From Alviniconcha marisindica (taxonomy: Eukaryota; Mollusca; Gastropoda; Provannidae), in contig JABMCL010002580.1 in the NCBI GenBank assembly GCA_018857735.1, forward strand, positions 20,001-84,000: a stretch of 64,000 nucleotides of DNA, read 5' to 3'. The notes beneath the pieces are model-generated. The model was not told the origin of the DNA. It saw only the letters and a list, made by a program, of their open reading frames with translations, and ran no database searches. The translations under genes were made by a program, and so were the position numbers. Shown piece after piece: positions 1 through 9,030 of this stretch (position 1 is the stretch's first letter; every line of letters starts with the position of its first letter).

Positions 1-64
1 CCCCCCCCCCTCCACCCCCCACCCCCATCTCTTTCAAGCCCCCCTCTCCTTTCTTTCTTTCTTT
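1..64. repeat. poly-C and CT-rich low-complexity start
   Basis: The window opens with C-homopolymer and C/T-rich sequence. Nothing coding is visible. Confidence 0.7.
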
Positions 65-333
65 CATGGTGCTTTACGTCCACAGAAACCATAAGGCTTT
101 TTGAGGACGGGCAAAGGTGGGGGAAGAGGAGATTATCTACCTATCGCTACACTGTCACCACCAGAATGACTCCTGCATTAAGATGAGCAGTGATGTAACT
201 GTGATTGACAAAGTGACAAAGACAGCGTCCACAGACCACAACTTGTGAAGAGAAAGGAGAGCCGAAGCGGATTCGAACCGAGGCCCCTCTGCTTACCAGC
301 CTAACGCCTTACCGCTGGGCCAAACCGGCTCAC
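65..333 (-). mobile_element. tRNA-derived SINE, family A, copy 1
   Basis: Read on the minus strand this starts with a tRNA-like head (GTGAGCC..TTTGGCC..GCGGTAAGGCG, then a B-box-like GGTTCGAATC). A body rich in TTGTGACTTTGTC and TGGTGGTGACAGTG motifs follows. It ends with a tail reading GGTTTCTGTGGACGTAAAGCACCATG. The same head-body-tail order recurs at 691, 1192 and 14650, and in decayed form at 57129 and 58368, which shows that it is a dispersed element and not a tRNA gene. Confidence 0.85.
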
Positions 334-690
334 TACCCTCCTCCCCTCCTCCACCCTGCCTCTTTGAAGCCCATCTTCCCTCCCCAACCCTGCCATTTTC
401 AAGCCCTCCTCCCCTCCCCCCCCCCCCCCCCCCCATTTTACTCTTCAAGAAGACCTACAATTTCAACAAATGAGTCAACTAAATGTTATCAGAACTAGGA
501 AATATAATACAGGAACTAGTTAAATAATATATTTAGCTGAGCTCGGAAACACGGATCCGCGTGAAATGATTAACTCCATCACTGCCACAGCCTGTAAAAT
601 TTCCGGGCTCAAAAAAATGCTCACGTACACGCCTGCAAACAGTATATTTGATGGTTCTATAACAAATCTTCTTTCAATACTGTGAATTTC
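334..690. other. non-coding spacer with a poly-C run
   Basis: C-rich blocks, with an 18-base poly-C run near 417-434, followed by AT-rich unique sequence. No gene, splice structure or RNA is visible. Confidence 0.5.
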
Positions 691-1018
691 GTGAGCCGGT
701 TTGGCCTAGCGGTAAGGCGTTAGGCTGGTAAGCAGAAGGACCTCGGTTCGAATCTGCTTCGGCTCTCCTTTTTCTTGAAAAGCCGTGGTCTGTGGACACT
801 GTCTTGTGACTTTGTCCCTCACAATGAATGAAACATTAAATGGCTCTCATCGCTGCCCAACTTAATGCAGGAGTAATTCTGGTGGTGACAGTGTAGCGAC
901 AGGTATATAATCTCCCCCCTCACCCCCTCCCCCCCCTCCATACCCCTCCCCTCCCCCCCCCCCCCCTTCTCCCCGTCCCTAATAAACATTATGGTTTCTG
1001 TGGACGTTAAGCACCATG
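691..1018 (+). mobile_element. tRNA-derived SINE, family A, copy 2
   Basis: This is the best-preserved sense copy. The head carries an A-box-like TGGCCTAGCGG and a B-box-like GGTTCGAATC, both parts of an internal RNA polymerase III promoter. The body includes CTTAATGCAGGAGT and GGTGGTGACAGTG. A C-rich stretch precedes the shared tail CCTAATAAAC..GGTTTCTGTGGACG. Confidence 0.88.
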
Positions 1019-1191
1019 TTTACTTACTTATTGTGAATTTTGATAGAAGTCCTCAAACTCCCAGCACTGGTTTACGATATCCTTCCTTGGAGGAAGGTGC
1101 CGGAAGGCGGTGTCTCGGAGTGTGAGAAGTCCATTCACGTGCTCATGCGAAGAATGAAAAAAGTCTTAGTAAGTAAGTAAGTATAAGTAAA

Positions 1192-1499
1192 CATGGTGCT
1201 TAACGTCCACAGAAACCATAAGGCTTATTAGGGACGGGGAGAAGGGGGGGGGAGGGGGTATGGAGGTAGGGGAAGAGGGAGAGTATATACCTATCGCTAC
1301 GCTGTCACCACCAGAACGACCTGCATTAAGATGGGCAGCGATGAGAGCCATTTTAACGTTTCATTAATTGTGAGGCACAAAGTCACAAGACCGTGTTCAC
1401 AAACCACAACTTTTGAAGAGAAAGGAGAGCCGAAGCGGTATCGAACCGAGGTCCTTCCGCTTACCAGCCTACCGCCTTACCGCTAGGCCAAACCGGCTC
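1192..1499 (-). mobile_element. tRNA-derived SINE, family A, copy 3
   Basis: Inverted relative to copy 2 and highly similar over its length, including tail, body and tRNA-like head. With copy 2 it forms a head-outward inverted pair separated by about 170 bp. Confidence 0.87.
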
Positions 1500-2009
1500 T
1501 CTGGTCTTAGTAATTTCAAGTTTGGCATTTTCGCTGGTCGTTTTCCCAGTAACGACGCGCGAGCGTGGCAGTGAAAGGGTTAAAACTGCCCCACAGTACG
1601 GTGTGACTAATATATCAGTGACTTGAACAACAGATACAACATGCACTCACCCTGAACAGCAAGGTCTGCATATAATTTTTATAGTGCCTGTGACTGAACA
1701 GATGTCTGAGTGGGTTTACGTAACGTGTGTGTGCGCGAGGGGGCTGTCGCATCAGTGTCCGTGTGCGTACGAGCAAACGCAAACAATGCGTTCCGGTTGC
1801 GGCACGGTGATTCTTTAGGTTGGAAGATAAATTCTTTTCTCTACAACTTACCTGGTCTTTCCCCCCCCTCCCCCCCCCCCCCCCCCCACCTGACAACACG
1901 GTGGGCGTGGCTAATCTCTCGCAGCCGATCCTGTGGGTGTGGATTCAGTAGTTCCTAGCCATGACGGGGACGAGTCTGTGACTTCGGTCTGTGCCTCTGA
2001 ACGTCTGTC

Positions 2010-2131
2010 TGTTCCAAGTTCAGCCACTTTACCCCCTCCCCCTCGCCCCCACCTCCACCCCCCTTGCCTCCCCGTTCAAAAAAAAAAAAAAAAAAAAAAA
2101 ACAACTCGCGTCACGTGTTCTTGTGGACCAA

Positions 2132-2194
<63 letters not shown>

Positions 2195-2290
2195 ACGTGA
2201 CGAGGATTTAAAAACAAAAAAATTGAACGGGGACTAGGGGAAGGAAGGCAATGTGGGTGGCGAGGGAGAGGCGGGAGGGGGGTTAATATA
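2010..2290. repeat. long imperfect inverted repeat around a (GA)n core
   Basis: The left arm (about 2030-2120) and right arm (about 2191-2285) are imperfect reverse complements. CGTCACGTGTTC at 2109-2120 pairs exactly with GAACACGTGACG at 2191-2202. Outside these lie a poly-A run at about 2079-2101 and CCCCGTTC facing GAACGGGG. The loop is TATATATA plus (GA)n at 2141-2190. A transcript or single strand could form a hairpin here. Confidence 0.75.
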
Positions 2291-2332
2291 TATATATATA
2301 TATATATGTAAATATCCTCACGTCACGTGTTC
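2109..2332. promoter_or_regulatory. three GTCACGTG E-box copies upstream of the SD-repeat gene
   Basis: GTCACGTGTTC occurs at about 2110 and 2322 on the plus strand and at about 2191-2201 inverted. CACGTG is the palindromic E-box core bound by bHLH-ZIP factors of the USF/MITF/TFEB type. Copy number and position about 1 kb before the next ATG suggest a regulatory cluster, but the copies could also be a by-product of the fold-back repeat. Confidence 0.35.
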
Positions 2333-2435
2333 TTGTAGGGAACACGAATCACAGCCTCCCTGTACGTACTTAATTAATCCCGTCGAGAAACGGTTCCGGG
2401 TAAATGACGCGGGTCTGCCAGCTTGCCTATCAGGA

Positions 2436-2640
2436 CTGATGACGTGTTTTAAAAGGCGTTCCAGCGGCCCCGCTCCCGCACTGCAGACCGTGGCGTTGCC
2501 CCGACCACCCCAACGTCTCGCCGCTGGGCCCTTCTTCAGTCCTCGCTCTCTGCAGACTGTGCACACAGCCAGGCGAGAGTGGCCCGCGTCCTGGAGCAGC
2601 TCCACCGCGCCGCTGTGCGACTAAGCTGGTCTCTCTCTCT
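2436..2640 (+). promoter_or_regulatory. possible core promoter and 5' exon of the SD-repeat gene
   Basis: A CRE-like TGACGT (2440-2445) directly precedes a TATA-like TTTTAAAAGG (2447-2456). About 170 bp of CpG-containing sequence follows, ending in a pyrimidine tract and CTTAG near 2645. No transcript evidence is available, so promoter, 5' UTR and any upstream intron are inference. Confidence 0.3.
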
Positions 2641-2644
2641 CTTA

Positions 2645-2840
2645 GAAGTCAGAGCTTAGGAGCTGTGTGAAAGTCGGGGTGGCCGTCCTGGGCTCCCTTA
2701 CGGCTTCTGTTCTGTGGACGCAAAGCAACACTCAGCCAACCTTAGTAAGTCAGAGCTCAGGAGCTGTGTGAAAGTCGACGAGGTGGCCGTCCTGAGCTCC
2801 CGGTCCCTAATAAGCCTGCGGTTTCTGTGGACGTGAAGCA
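2645..2840 (+). repeat. two tandem copies of a SINE-tail-like unit
   Basis: Two adjacent units read GTCAGAGCT(T/C)AGGAGCTGTGTG, then GTGGCCGTCCTG, then a GGTTTCTGTGGACG-like segment. The last part matches the tail of SINE family A. The unit recurs at 29666-29760. Confidence 0.7.
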
Positions 2841-3125
2841 GCACTGAACTGAAGTTAGCTAGTAATCTTACCTAGCCATAACATCTTCGCCGAACGCTGA
2901 GAAGGAGAGTTACGATAAGCCTGCGGTTTCTGTGGACGTAAAGCAGCACTGAACTGAAGTTAGCTAGTAATCTTACCTAGCCATAACATCTTCGCCGAAC
3001 GCTGAGAAGGAGAGTTACGATAAGCCTGCGGTTTCTGTGGACGTAAAGCAGCACTGAACTGAAGTTAGTTAGTAATCTTACCTAGCCATAACATCTTCGC
3101 CGAACGCTGAGAAGGAGAGTTACGA
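2811..3125 (+). repeat. 105-bp tandem repeat, three copies
   Basis: Three nearly identical 105-bp units start at 2811, 2916 and 3021 with TAAGCCTGCGGTTTCTGTGG and end with GAGAAGGAGAGTTACGA. They lie immediately before the purine-rich leader of the SD-repeat gene and are probably transcribed as its 5' UTR or intron. Near-identity between copies implies recent duplication or homogenisation. Confidence 0.9.
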
Positions 3126-3258
3126 AGAGCGAGAGAAAAGAGAGGGGTGGGGAAAAAAGAAGAAAAAAGAAGAAGAAGAAGAACAAGAAGCCTAAAAAAG
3201 CAACCATTTAAATTGCTAGTTTGACTGTGCATAGATAATGCTGCAGGCCTGAGTGACC

Positions 3259-6040
3259 ATGGCAAAGTTGTTGCTGCTGTTGTTGCTGGGAGTGGGATTG
3301 CTGTCTTTAAGCGGTCCGGGGAATGCCGCTGTGTCGCTTGCTCGCGACGAAAACTCGGATTGGCGATGGCGGCGCTCTGCCTGGGATAACAGCGACAGCA
3401 GTGATTCCAGCGACAGCAGTGATTCCAGCGACAGCTCTGATTCCAGCGACAGCAGTGATTCCAGCGACAGCAGTGACTCCAGTGACAGCTCTGATTCCAG
3501 CGACAGCAGCGAATCCAGTGACATCGATGAGACCAAAATAATAGTATCACGATGGCGGCGCTCCGCCTGGGATGACCTTGACAACAGTGATTCCAGCGAC
3601 AGCAGTGATTCCAGTGACAGTTCTGATTCCAGCGACAGCAGTGATTCCAGTGACAGTTCTGATTCCAGCGACAGCAGTGATTCCAGTGACAGTTCTGATT
3701 CCAGCGACAGCAGCGAATCCAGTGACATCGATGAGACCAAAATAATAGTATCACGATGGCGGCGCTCCGCCTGGGATGACCTTGACAACAGTGATTCCAG
3801 CGACAGCAGTGATTCCAGCGACAGCAGTGATTCCAGTGACAGTTCTGATTCCAGCGACAGCTCTGATTCCAGTGACAGTTCTGATTCCAGCGACAGCAGT
3901 GATTCCAGTGACAGTTCTGATTCCAGTGACAGCAGCGAATCCAGTGATATCGGTGATACCAAAATTATAGGATCGCGATGGCGGCGCTCCGCCTGGGATG
4001 ACCTTGACAGCAGTGATTCAAGCGACAGCAGTGATTCCAGCGAAAGCTCTGATTCCAGCAACAGCTCTGATTCCAGCGACAGCAGTGATTCCAGTGACAG
4101 TTCTGATTCCAGTGACAGCAGCGAATCCAGTGACATCGATGAGACCAAAATTATAGGATCGAGATGGCGGCGTTCCGCCTGGGATGACATTGACAGCAGT
4201 GATTCCAGCGACAGCAGTGATTCCAGCGACAGCAGTGATTCCAGCGACAGCAGTGATTCCAGCGACAGCTCTGATTCCAGCGACAGCAGTGATTCCAGCG
4301 ACAGCTCTGATTCCAGTGACAGCAGCGAATCCAGTGACATCGATGAGACCAAAATAATAGGATCGCGATGGCGGCGTTCCGCCTGGGATGACCTTGACAG
4401 CAGTGATTCCAGCGACAGCAGTGATTCCAGCGACAGCTCTGATTCCAGCGACAGCTCTGATTCCAGTGACAGCAGCGAATCCAGTGACATCGATGAGACC
4501 AAAATAATAGGATCGCGATGGCGGCGCTCCGCCTGGGATGACCTTGACAGCAGTGATTCCAGCGACAGCAGTGATTCCAGCGACAGCTCTGATTCCAGCG
4601 ACAGCAGTGATTCCAGCGACAGCTCTGATTCCAGCGACAGCAGTGATTCCAGTGACAGCAGCGAATCCAGTGACATCAGTGAGACCAAAATAATAGGATC
4701 GCGATGGCGTCGCTCCGTCTTGGATGACCTTGACAGTAGTGATTCCAGTGACAGCAGTGATTCCAGTGACAGTAGTGATTCCAGTGACAGCAGTGTTTCC
4801 AGCGACAGCAGTGATTCCAGCGACAGCAGCGATTCCAGTGACAGCTCTGATTCCAGCGACAGCAGCGAATCCAGTGACATCGATGAGACCAATATAATAG
4901 TATCACGATGGCGGCGCTCCGCCTGGGATGTCCTTGACAACAGTGATTCCAGCGACAGCAGTGATTCCAGTGACAGTTCTGATTCCAGCGACAGCAGTGA
5001 TTCCAGCGACAGTTCTGATTCCAGCGACAGCAGTGATTCCAGCGACAGTTCTGATTCCAGCGATTCCAGTGACAGCAGTGATTCCAGTGACAGCTCTGAT
5101 TCCAGCGACAGCAGCGAATCCAGTGAGACCAAAATAATAGTATCGCGATGGCGGCGCTCCGTCTTGGATGACCTTGACAGCAGTGATTCCAGCGACAGCA
5201 GTGATTCCAGTGACAGTTCTGATTCCAGCGACAGCAGCGAATCCAGTGACATCGGTGATACCAAAATAATAGGATCGCGATGGCGGCGCTCTGCCATCGG
5301 GTTCTCTGTTGATAATCTCAGTGATGAAGAGCTTGTTCTCTACATGAACACGGAGGACGAGATCCTCATCGGTCAAACAGGTCAGTATTTATCATATTTG
5401 TTATTAGTGTGTGTGTGTGTGTGCTTGTGTGTGTGTGTTTGCGTGCGCGCGCGCCTGCGCTTGCGTGCGCGTGTGTGTGTGCGCGCCTGCGTTTGCGTGC
5501 GTGCGTGCCTGCGTGCGTGCGTGTGTGTGTGTGTCTCCTCACTAGTACTCTACGTGAACCCGAACCACTGAACCGCAGGACTTCTGACAACGACGAATGC
5601 GTCTATTTCACCGCCCTCTTTCCCTGACTGTGTTTCAAACAGACGAGCAAGTCGCCAGGAACCTGGTGCAGGACAAACACGGGCTCTACACCCACGGAGG
5701 CCCCCTGCGATGGAAGGGAATCGATCGAATCGCCTCCTCCGTCGGCCGCGCCTTCTTCGACAGCTTCTCTCGTGGCAAAATCATCCGCAGCGGCTCCCGA
5801 GTCATCCGTCACTACAGCCGTCGTGGCGGCCACCAGGACGCCGCCAGAGACTTCGACCGCCTGAAGCTCGACAACGTCAAGCCCTTGCAAGCAGGTGACG
5901 GCACCGGACGCACGGGGACCATAGGCAACCACCGTGTGACCGTCAGAGACGGGTCCAGCGGCAGCGGCAGCAGCAGACCCACTCTGGAGATCATCAGCCA
6001 CGGTGGCAGTTTGGTCCGCAAGTTTCACTATACGCCTTGA
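3259..6040 (+). CDS. Secreted Ser/Asp-repeat precursor with ten R-X-R-R-bounded units and a basic C-terminal domain
   Basis: I do not recognise a named family. Two exons (3259-5380 and 5643-6040, intron phase 1, donor GTCAGT, acceptor TTTCAAACAG) give 839 residues. ATG 3259 is chosen because a strong signal peptide follows ([15 protein letters not shown], likely cut near GNA). RWRR starts at residues 36, 98, 166, 240, 302, 370, 420, 482, 550, 630 and 674. Each of the first ten is followed by (A/V)(W/L)D, a Ser/Asp tract of SDSSDS type, and usually [15 protein letters not shown] is the furin consensus, so ten acidic peptides plus a C-terminal product starting at residue 678 could be released. 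The tracts resemble phosphophoryn-type biomineral proteins, and SSE fits secretory-kinase S-x-E sites. Residues 678-839 are basic and unlike the rest. Function (shell matrix, mucus, defence) is unknown. Confidence 0.85.
3364..5277 (+). repeat. coding tandem array, ten units built of 18-bp modules
   Basis: RWRR codons start at 3364, 3550, 3754, 3976, 4162, 4366, 4516, 4702, 4906, 5146 and 5278. The unit lengths are 62, 68, 74, 62, 68, 50, 62, 68, 80 and 44 residues. Every length is two more than a multiple of six, so size differences are whole 18-bp modules (two DSS triplets). The unit ends are far more conserved than the tract lengths. Because the module has no stop codon in several frames, long false ORFs appear on both strands. 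Confidence 0.92.
5381..5642 (+). other. intron of the SD-repeat gene, with GT-rich microsatellite
   Basis: This 262-bp phase-1 intron has donor CAAACAG/GTCAGT and acceptor TTTCAAACAG. A (GT)n and GC-rich alternating purine-pyrimidine tract runs from about 5407 to 5535. The sequence CAAACAG appears at both exon edges, so the phase is inferred from reading-frame agreement on both sides. Confidence 0.75.
5643..6040 (+). CDS. Exon 2 of the SD-repeat precursor: basic C-terminal domain
   Basis: Encodes residues 708-839. An Arg/Gly-rich helical-looking region ([19 protein letters not shown], then [13 protein letters not shown]) leads to [11 protein letters not shown]. The end contains [19 protein letters not shown] and VRKFHY before the stop at 6038. 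Composition is strongly basic, unlike the acidic exon 1. This order (GG..A..DF..L...NVK, a G-rich turn, V.VRDGSS, PTLEI, terminal basic strand) recalls the C-terminal catalytic modules of bacterial polymorphic or contact-dependent toxins. That is recognition of a pattern from memory, not a database hit. Confidence 0.8.
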
Positions 6041-6106
6041 ACAGTTGAAAGTTCAGTCTTGCGTATTTGACGACGATGTGATCGGGTAGTCCTGTTGCAG
6101 TACGTC

Positions 6107-6109
<3 letters not shown>

Positions 6110-6157
<48 letters not shown>

Positions 6158-6250
6158 TTTTTCTGAGGTCGGGAAGATGCTGGTGACAGTGTCTTGACTA
6201 GCAGCTAGCTATCTCACAGTAATTATTTTTTTTTTTTTTTTTTTTTTTTT
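6110..6250 (+). repeat. (CT)n microsatellite and poly-T
   Basis: (CT)n at about 6111-6152 is followed by a 24-base poly-T near 6227-6250. It lies in the 3' flank or 3' UTR of the SD-repeat gene. Confidence 0.9.
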
Positions 6251-6746
6251 AATGCTGTGAATTGGCCCAGGAGAGTATTATGGGTTACGACAACTGAATA
6301 GTTAGAACTGGATCCGTATGCTTTCATCACTTTCGTTTTTAGGCCTGAATACGTTGTTGGATTACTCACCGAGAGGTGAGACACTACTACACAAGAGGAC
6401 GTAAGTGTGACGTTGCTGAAAGGAAGACACACCAGGACCTTGTTTTTCGTTTCGAGAGAAAACTGCTACGCGTGGGTGTTTTGCTTCAGTCCTCTCGATC
6501 AGGCCCATGGCGCTTTTTCGGTTCGGTTCCCCTGTTTCAGTTGGGTCAAATGTTAGAAAACACACTCAGACCCAGAATGAAATGAAAGACGGAGAAATTG
6601 ATTTATGTGGCAAGCTCATAAAGTGAAAGTGTCCCTTGCGGATACTGTCATAATCTGGTTTTGGGGTATGCTGAACACTACAGTGTTGAAGGAATATTAC
6701 ACTTTTCAAGTTCAGAATTGGGGGATTCGGACGAAAACTGGGCAAA
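6251..6746. other. non-coding 3' flank of the SD-repeat gene
   Basis: No coding exon, RNA or repeat recognised. I see no clear AATAAA close behind the stop; the nearest plus-strand one I noticed is near 7594. Confidence 0.4.
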
Positions 6747-7165
6747 GACGAAGTTATCTTCTCTCTACCAACAACTAGGGTGGTGACGAAGTTATCTTCT
6801 CTCCACCAACAACTGGGGTGGTGACGAAGTTATCTTCTCTCCACCAACAACTAGGGTGGTGACGAAGTTATCTTCTCTCCACCAACAACTGGGGTGGTGA
6901 CGAAGTTATCTTCTCTCCACCAACAACTAGGGTGGTGACGAAGTTATCTTCTCTCCACCAACAACTAGGGTGGTGACTAAGTTATCTTCTCTCCACCAAC
7001 AACTAGGGTGGTGACGAAGTTATCTTCTCTCCACCAACAACTTGGGTGGTGACGAAGTTATCTTCTCTCCACCAACAACTAGGGTGGTGACGAAGTTAAC
7101 TTCTATCCACCAACAACTGGGGTGGTGACGAAGTTATCTTCTATCCACCAACAACTCTGGTGGCG
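6747..7165 (+). repeat. 38-bp minisatellite, 11 copies
   Basis: The unit contains GACGAAGTTATCTTC and CCACCAACAACT and repeats every 38 bp from 6747 to about 7165. Copies differ mainly at one TAGG/TGGG position. The period is not a multiple of three, so it is not coding. Confidence 0.92.
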
Positions 7166-7712
7166 ACTAGAGCTGTGGTAAAGCCCTTCTCTTCCACCTC
7201 TTCAACAACATGAAAATTGGAACAATGGTCATGTGTCCCTCCGGCACTGCCCACATAACCAGTGAACACCAGCTCCAACACCGCCTTCACATCTTCCAAG
7301 AGCATTTTTCCAAACTGACACCAGTACTGGTTTTAAACAAACAAGTTCTATTGAAACAATCCCAGACTGACTAGAATACGACTTTTAAAGTGAACAATGC
7401 CAAACAATAAGAAAGAACAGAAACCTATTTTGACGTGAATGACATATTTCTACCTGAAACTTAAACCGTCCCAAAAAATCCACATAAAAAGAATTAAAAA
7501 ATCTTTGGATGGAGCAACTAACTCTATGCATTGTCACATACACAAATTTTAAAGATTTTTGTTTGATTTCAGGTGCCTAGTTAAATGATCATGAATAAAC
7601 TCTATTCTTCTATTTCATTCACAGCCTTTGTACCATGGCTCAAATGCATCACCTGTTGGTGTCTGTGGAAAAATTGAGGATGGTGTGCACCTGTGTGAGT
7701 GTCTGTGTATGC
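7166..7712. other. non-coding, nothing recognised
   Basis: AT-rich unique sequence with no supported gene or repeat. Confidence 0.4.
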
Positions 7713-7815
<103 letters not shown>

Positions 7816-8239
7816 TGTATGAGTGTGTGTGCGTGTGCGTGCATGCGTTTTTGACGCAGTTTAAACAATCTCTTCTTTTTTTACATAATTCGTTAGCATC
7901 AATGTTTGTCACCTTGTGCAGCAAAATACCCTCCTCTTGCCCCCAACACTTGTGTGCCTAGTGATAATGTAAGTGACAGTGTTATTTTAAGCATATGCCC
8001 ACTTAGTTTTCACTTGGTCTGGTTATTAATAATAATGTAGTTTGCATTTGGTCTGGTTATTAATAATAGTATATCAGCACACCTAGTTTGGTTGCAAAGA
8101 CATCAGCAGTACAGAAAATGTCTGACTGACAAAACAATCCCTGACATTTTAAAACTTTCAAATCACCTTGACTGTTGCTTATTGCTCAAGTATACTTGAT
8201 TGCAAAATGATCAGCAATTAAATAGACACAGTTGAAAAA

Positions 8240-9030
8240 TATTCTGCTTGCATCAACCATGACTGTGACCTTGACTTTGAAATTAGCAAAGCAGTTCTTT
8301 TGGGGGGGCATGGTGTTCAGACTCATAGTGACTGTAACATCATACGAAGTATGGTTATGAAAGGTTCAGCGGATCAGAAGACCATCCACACAAACATGAA
8401 CTGAAGCTCTGAATCTTCACTGAGACTTTGACCTAGAACACAGTCATCCAGTCTTTTCACATGGTGCTCTGATTTGGAATGATGTACTATCAATTAATGC
8501 CAAGCAGCCCAGAGGATATACCAGAACCAGTCACATTATGATTATATGAGAGCTCACCGTTACCTTAACCTTGAACTTTGAAGATAGCAAACTTTTTTCC
8601 TGACATTCCAGTACCAAGTTTCGTTACGAAAGGTTCAGCAGTTCAGAAAATACACATCAATTGAAACTTTGAACCTTTGCTATACCAAGTTTGGTTATGA
8701 AAGGTTCAGCAGTTCAGAAAATACACATCACTTGAAACTTTGAACCTCTGCTGTAACTTTGACCTTAAACACAGTAATCCAATACTTTTGCTGGACATTG
8801 GCTTATGATGATCTACAATCAAACTAAGTTTGGTTGCAAAAGGATCCCTAGTTTAGTAAATATGGTCAAAAATGTTATTTTTGATCATAGGAGCCCTCAG
8901 TTGATCTTGACCTTGAAGATGGCAAACCAATTTTTTTGTACATGACATTCCAGCCCATAATGATGCACCATCATACCAAGTTTGGTTACAAATGGTTCAT
9001 GGTTCATATCGTCCACACACATACATAGTG
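8240..9030. repeat. cluster of decayed dispersed repeat units
   Basis: Recurring motifs TGACCTTGA.., ACCAAGTTTGGTTA and AAAGGTTCAGC.GTTCAGA appear near 8345, 8615, 8680, 8825 and 8975. The 8615 and 8680 units are a close tandem duplication. This is an old repeat family, not a gene. Confidence 0.65.

Noticed and set aside
691..768. tRNA gene
   Set aside because: The tRNA-like head is repeated at six places with the same body and tail, so it is the promoter part of a SINE.
3216..5297. A 693-codon minus-strand ORF opposite the SD-repeat exon, rich in Leu/Ser/Glu
   Set aside because: It is the mirror of an 18-bp module lacking stops in several frames. It has no signal, domain or splice context, while the plus frame has a signal peptide, processing sites and a phase-consistent second exon.
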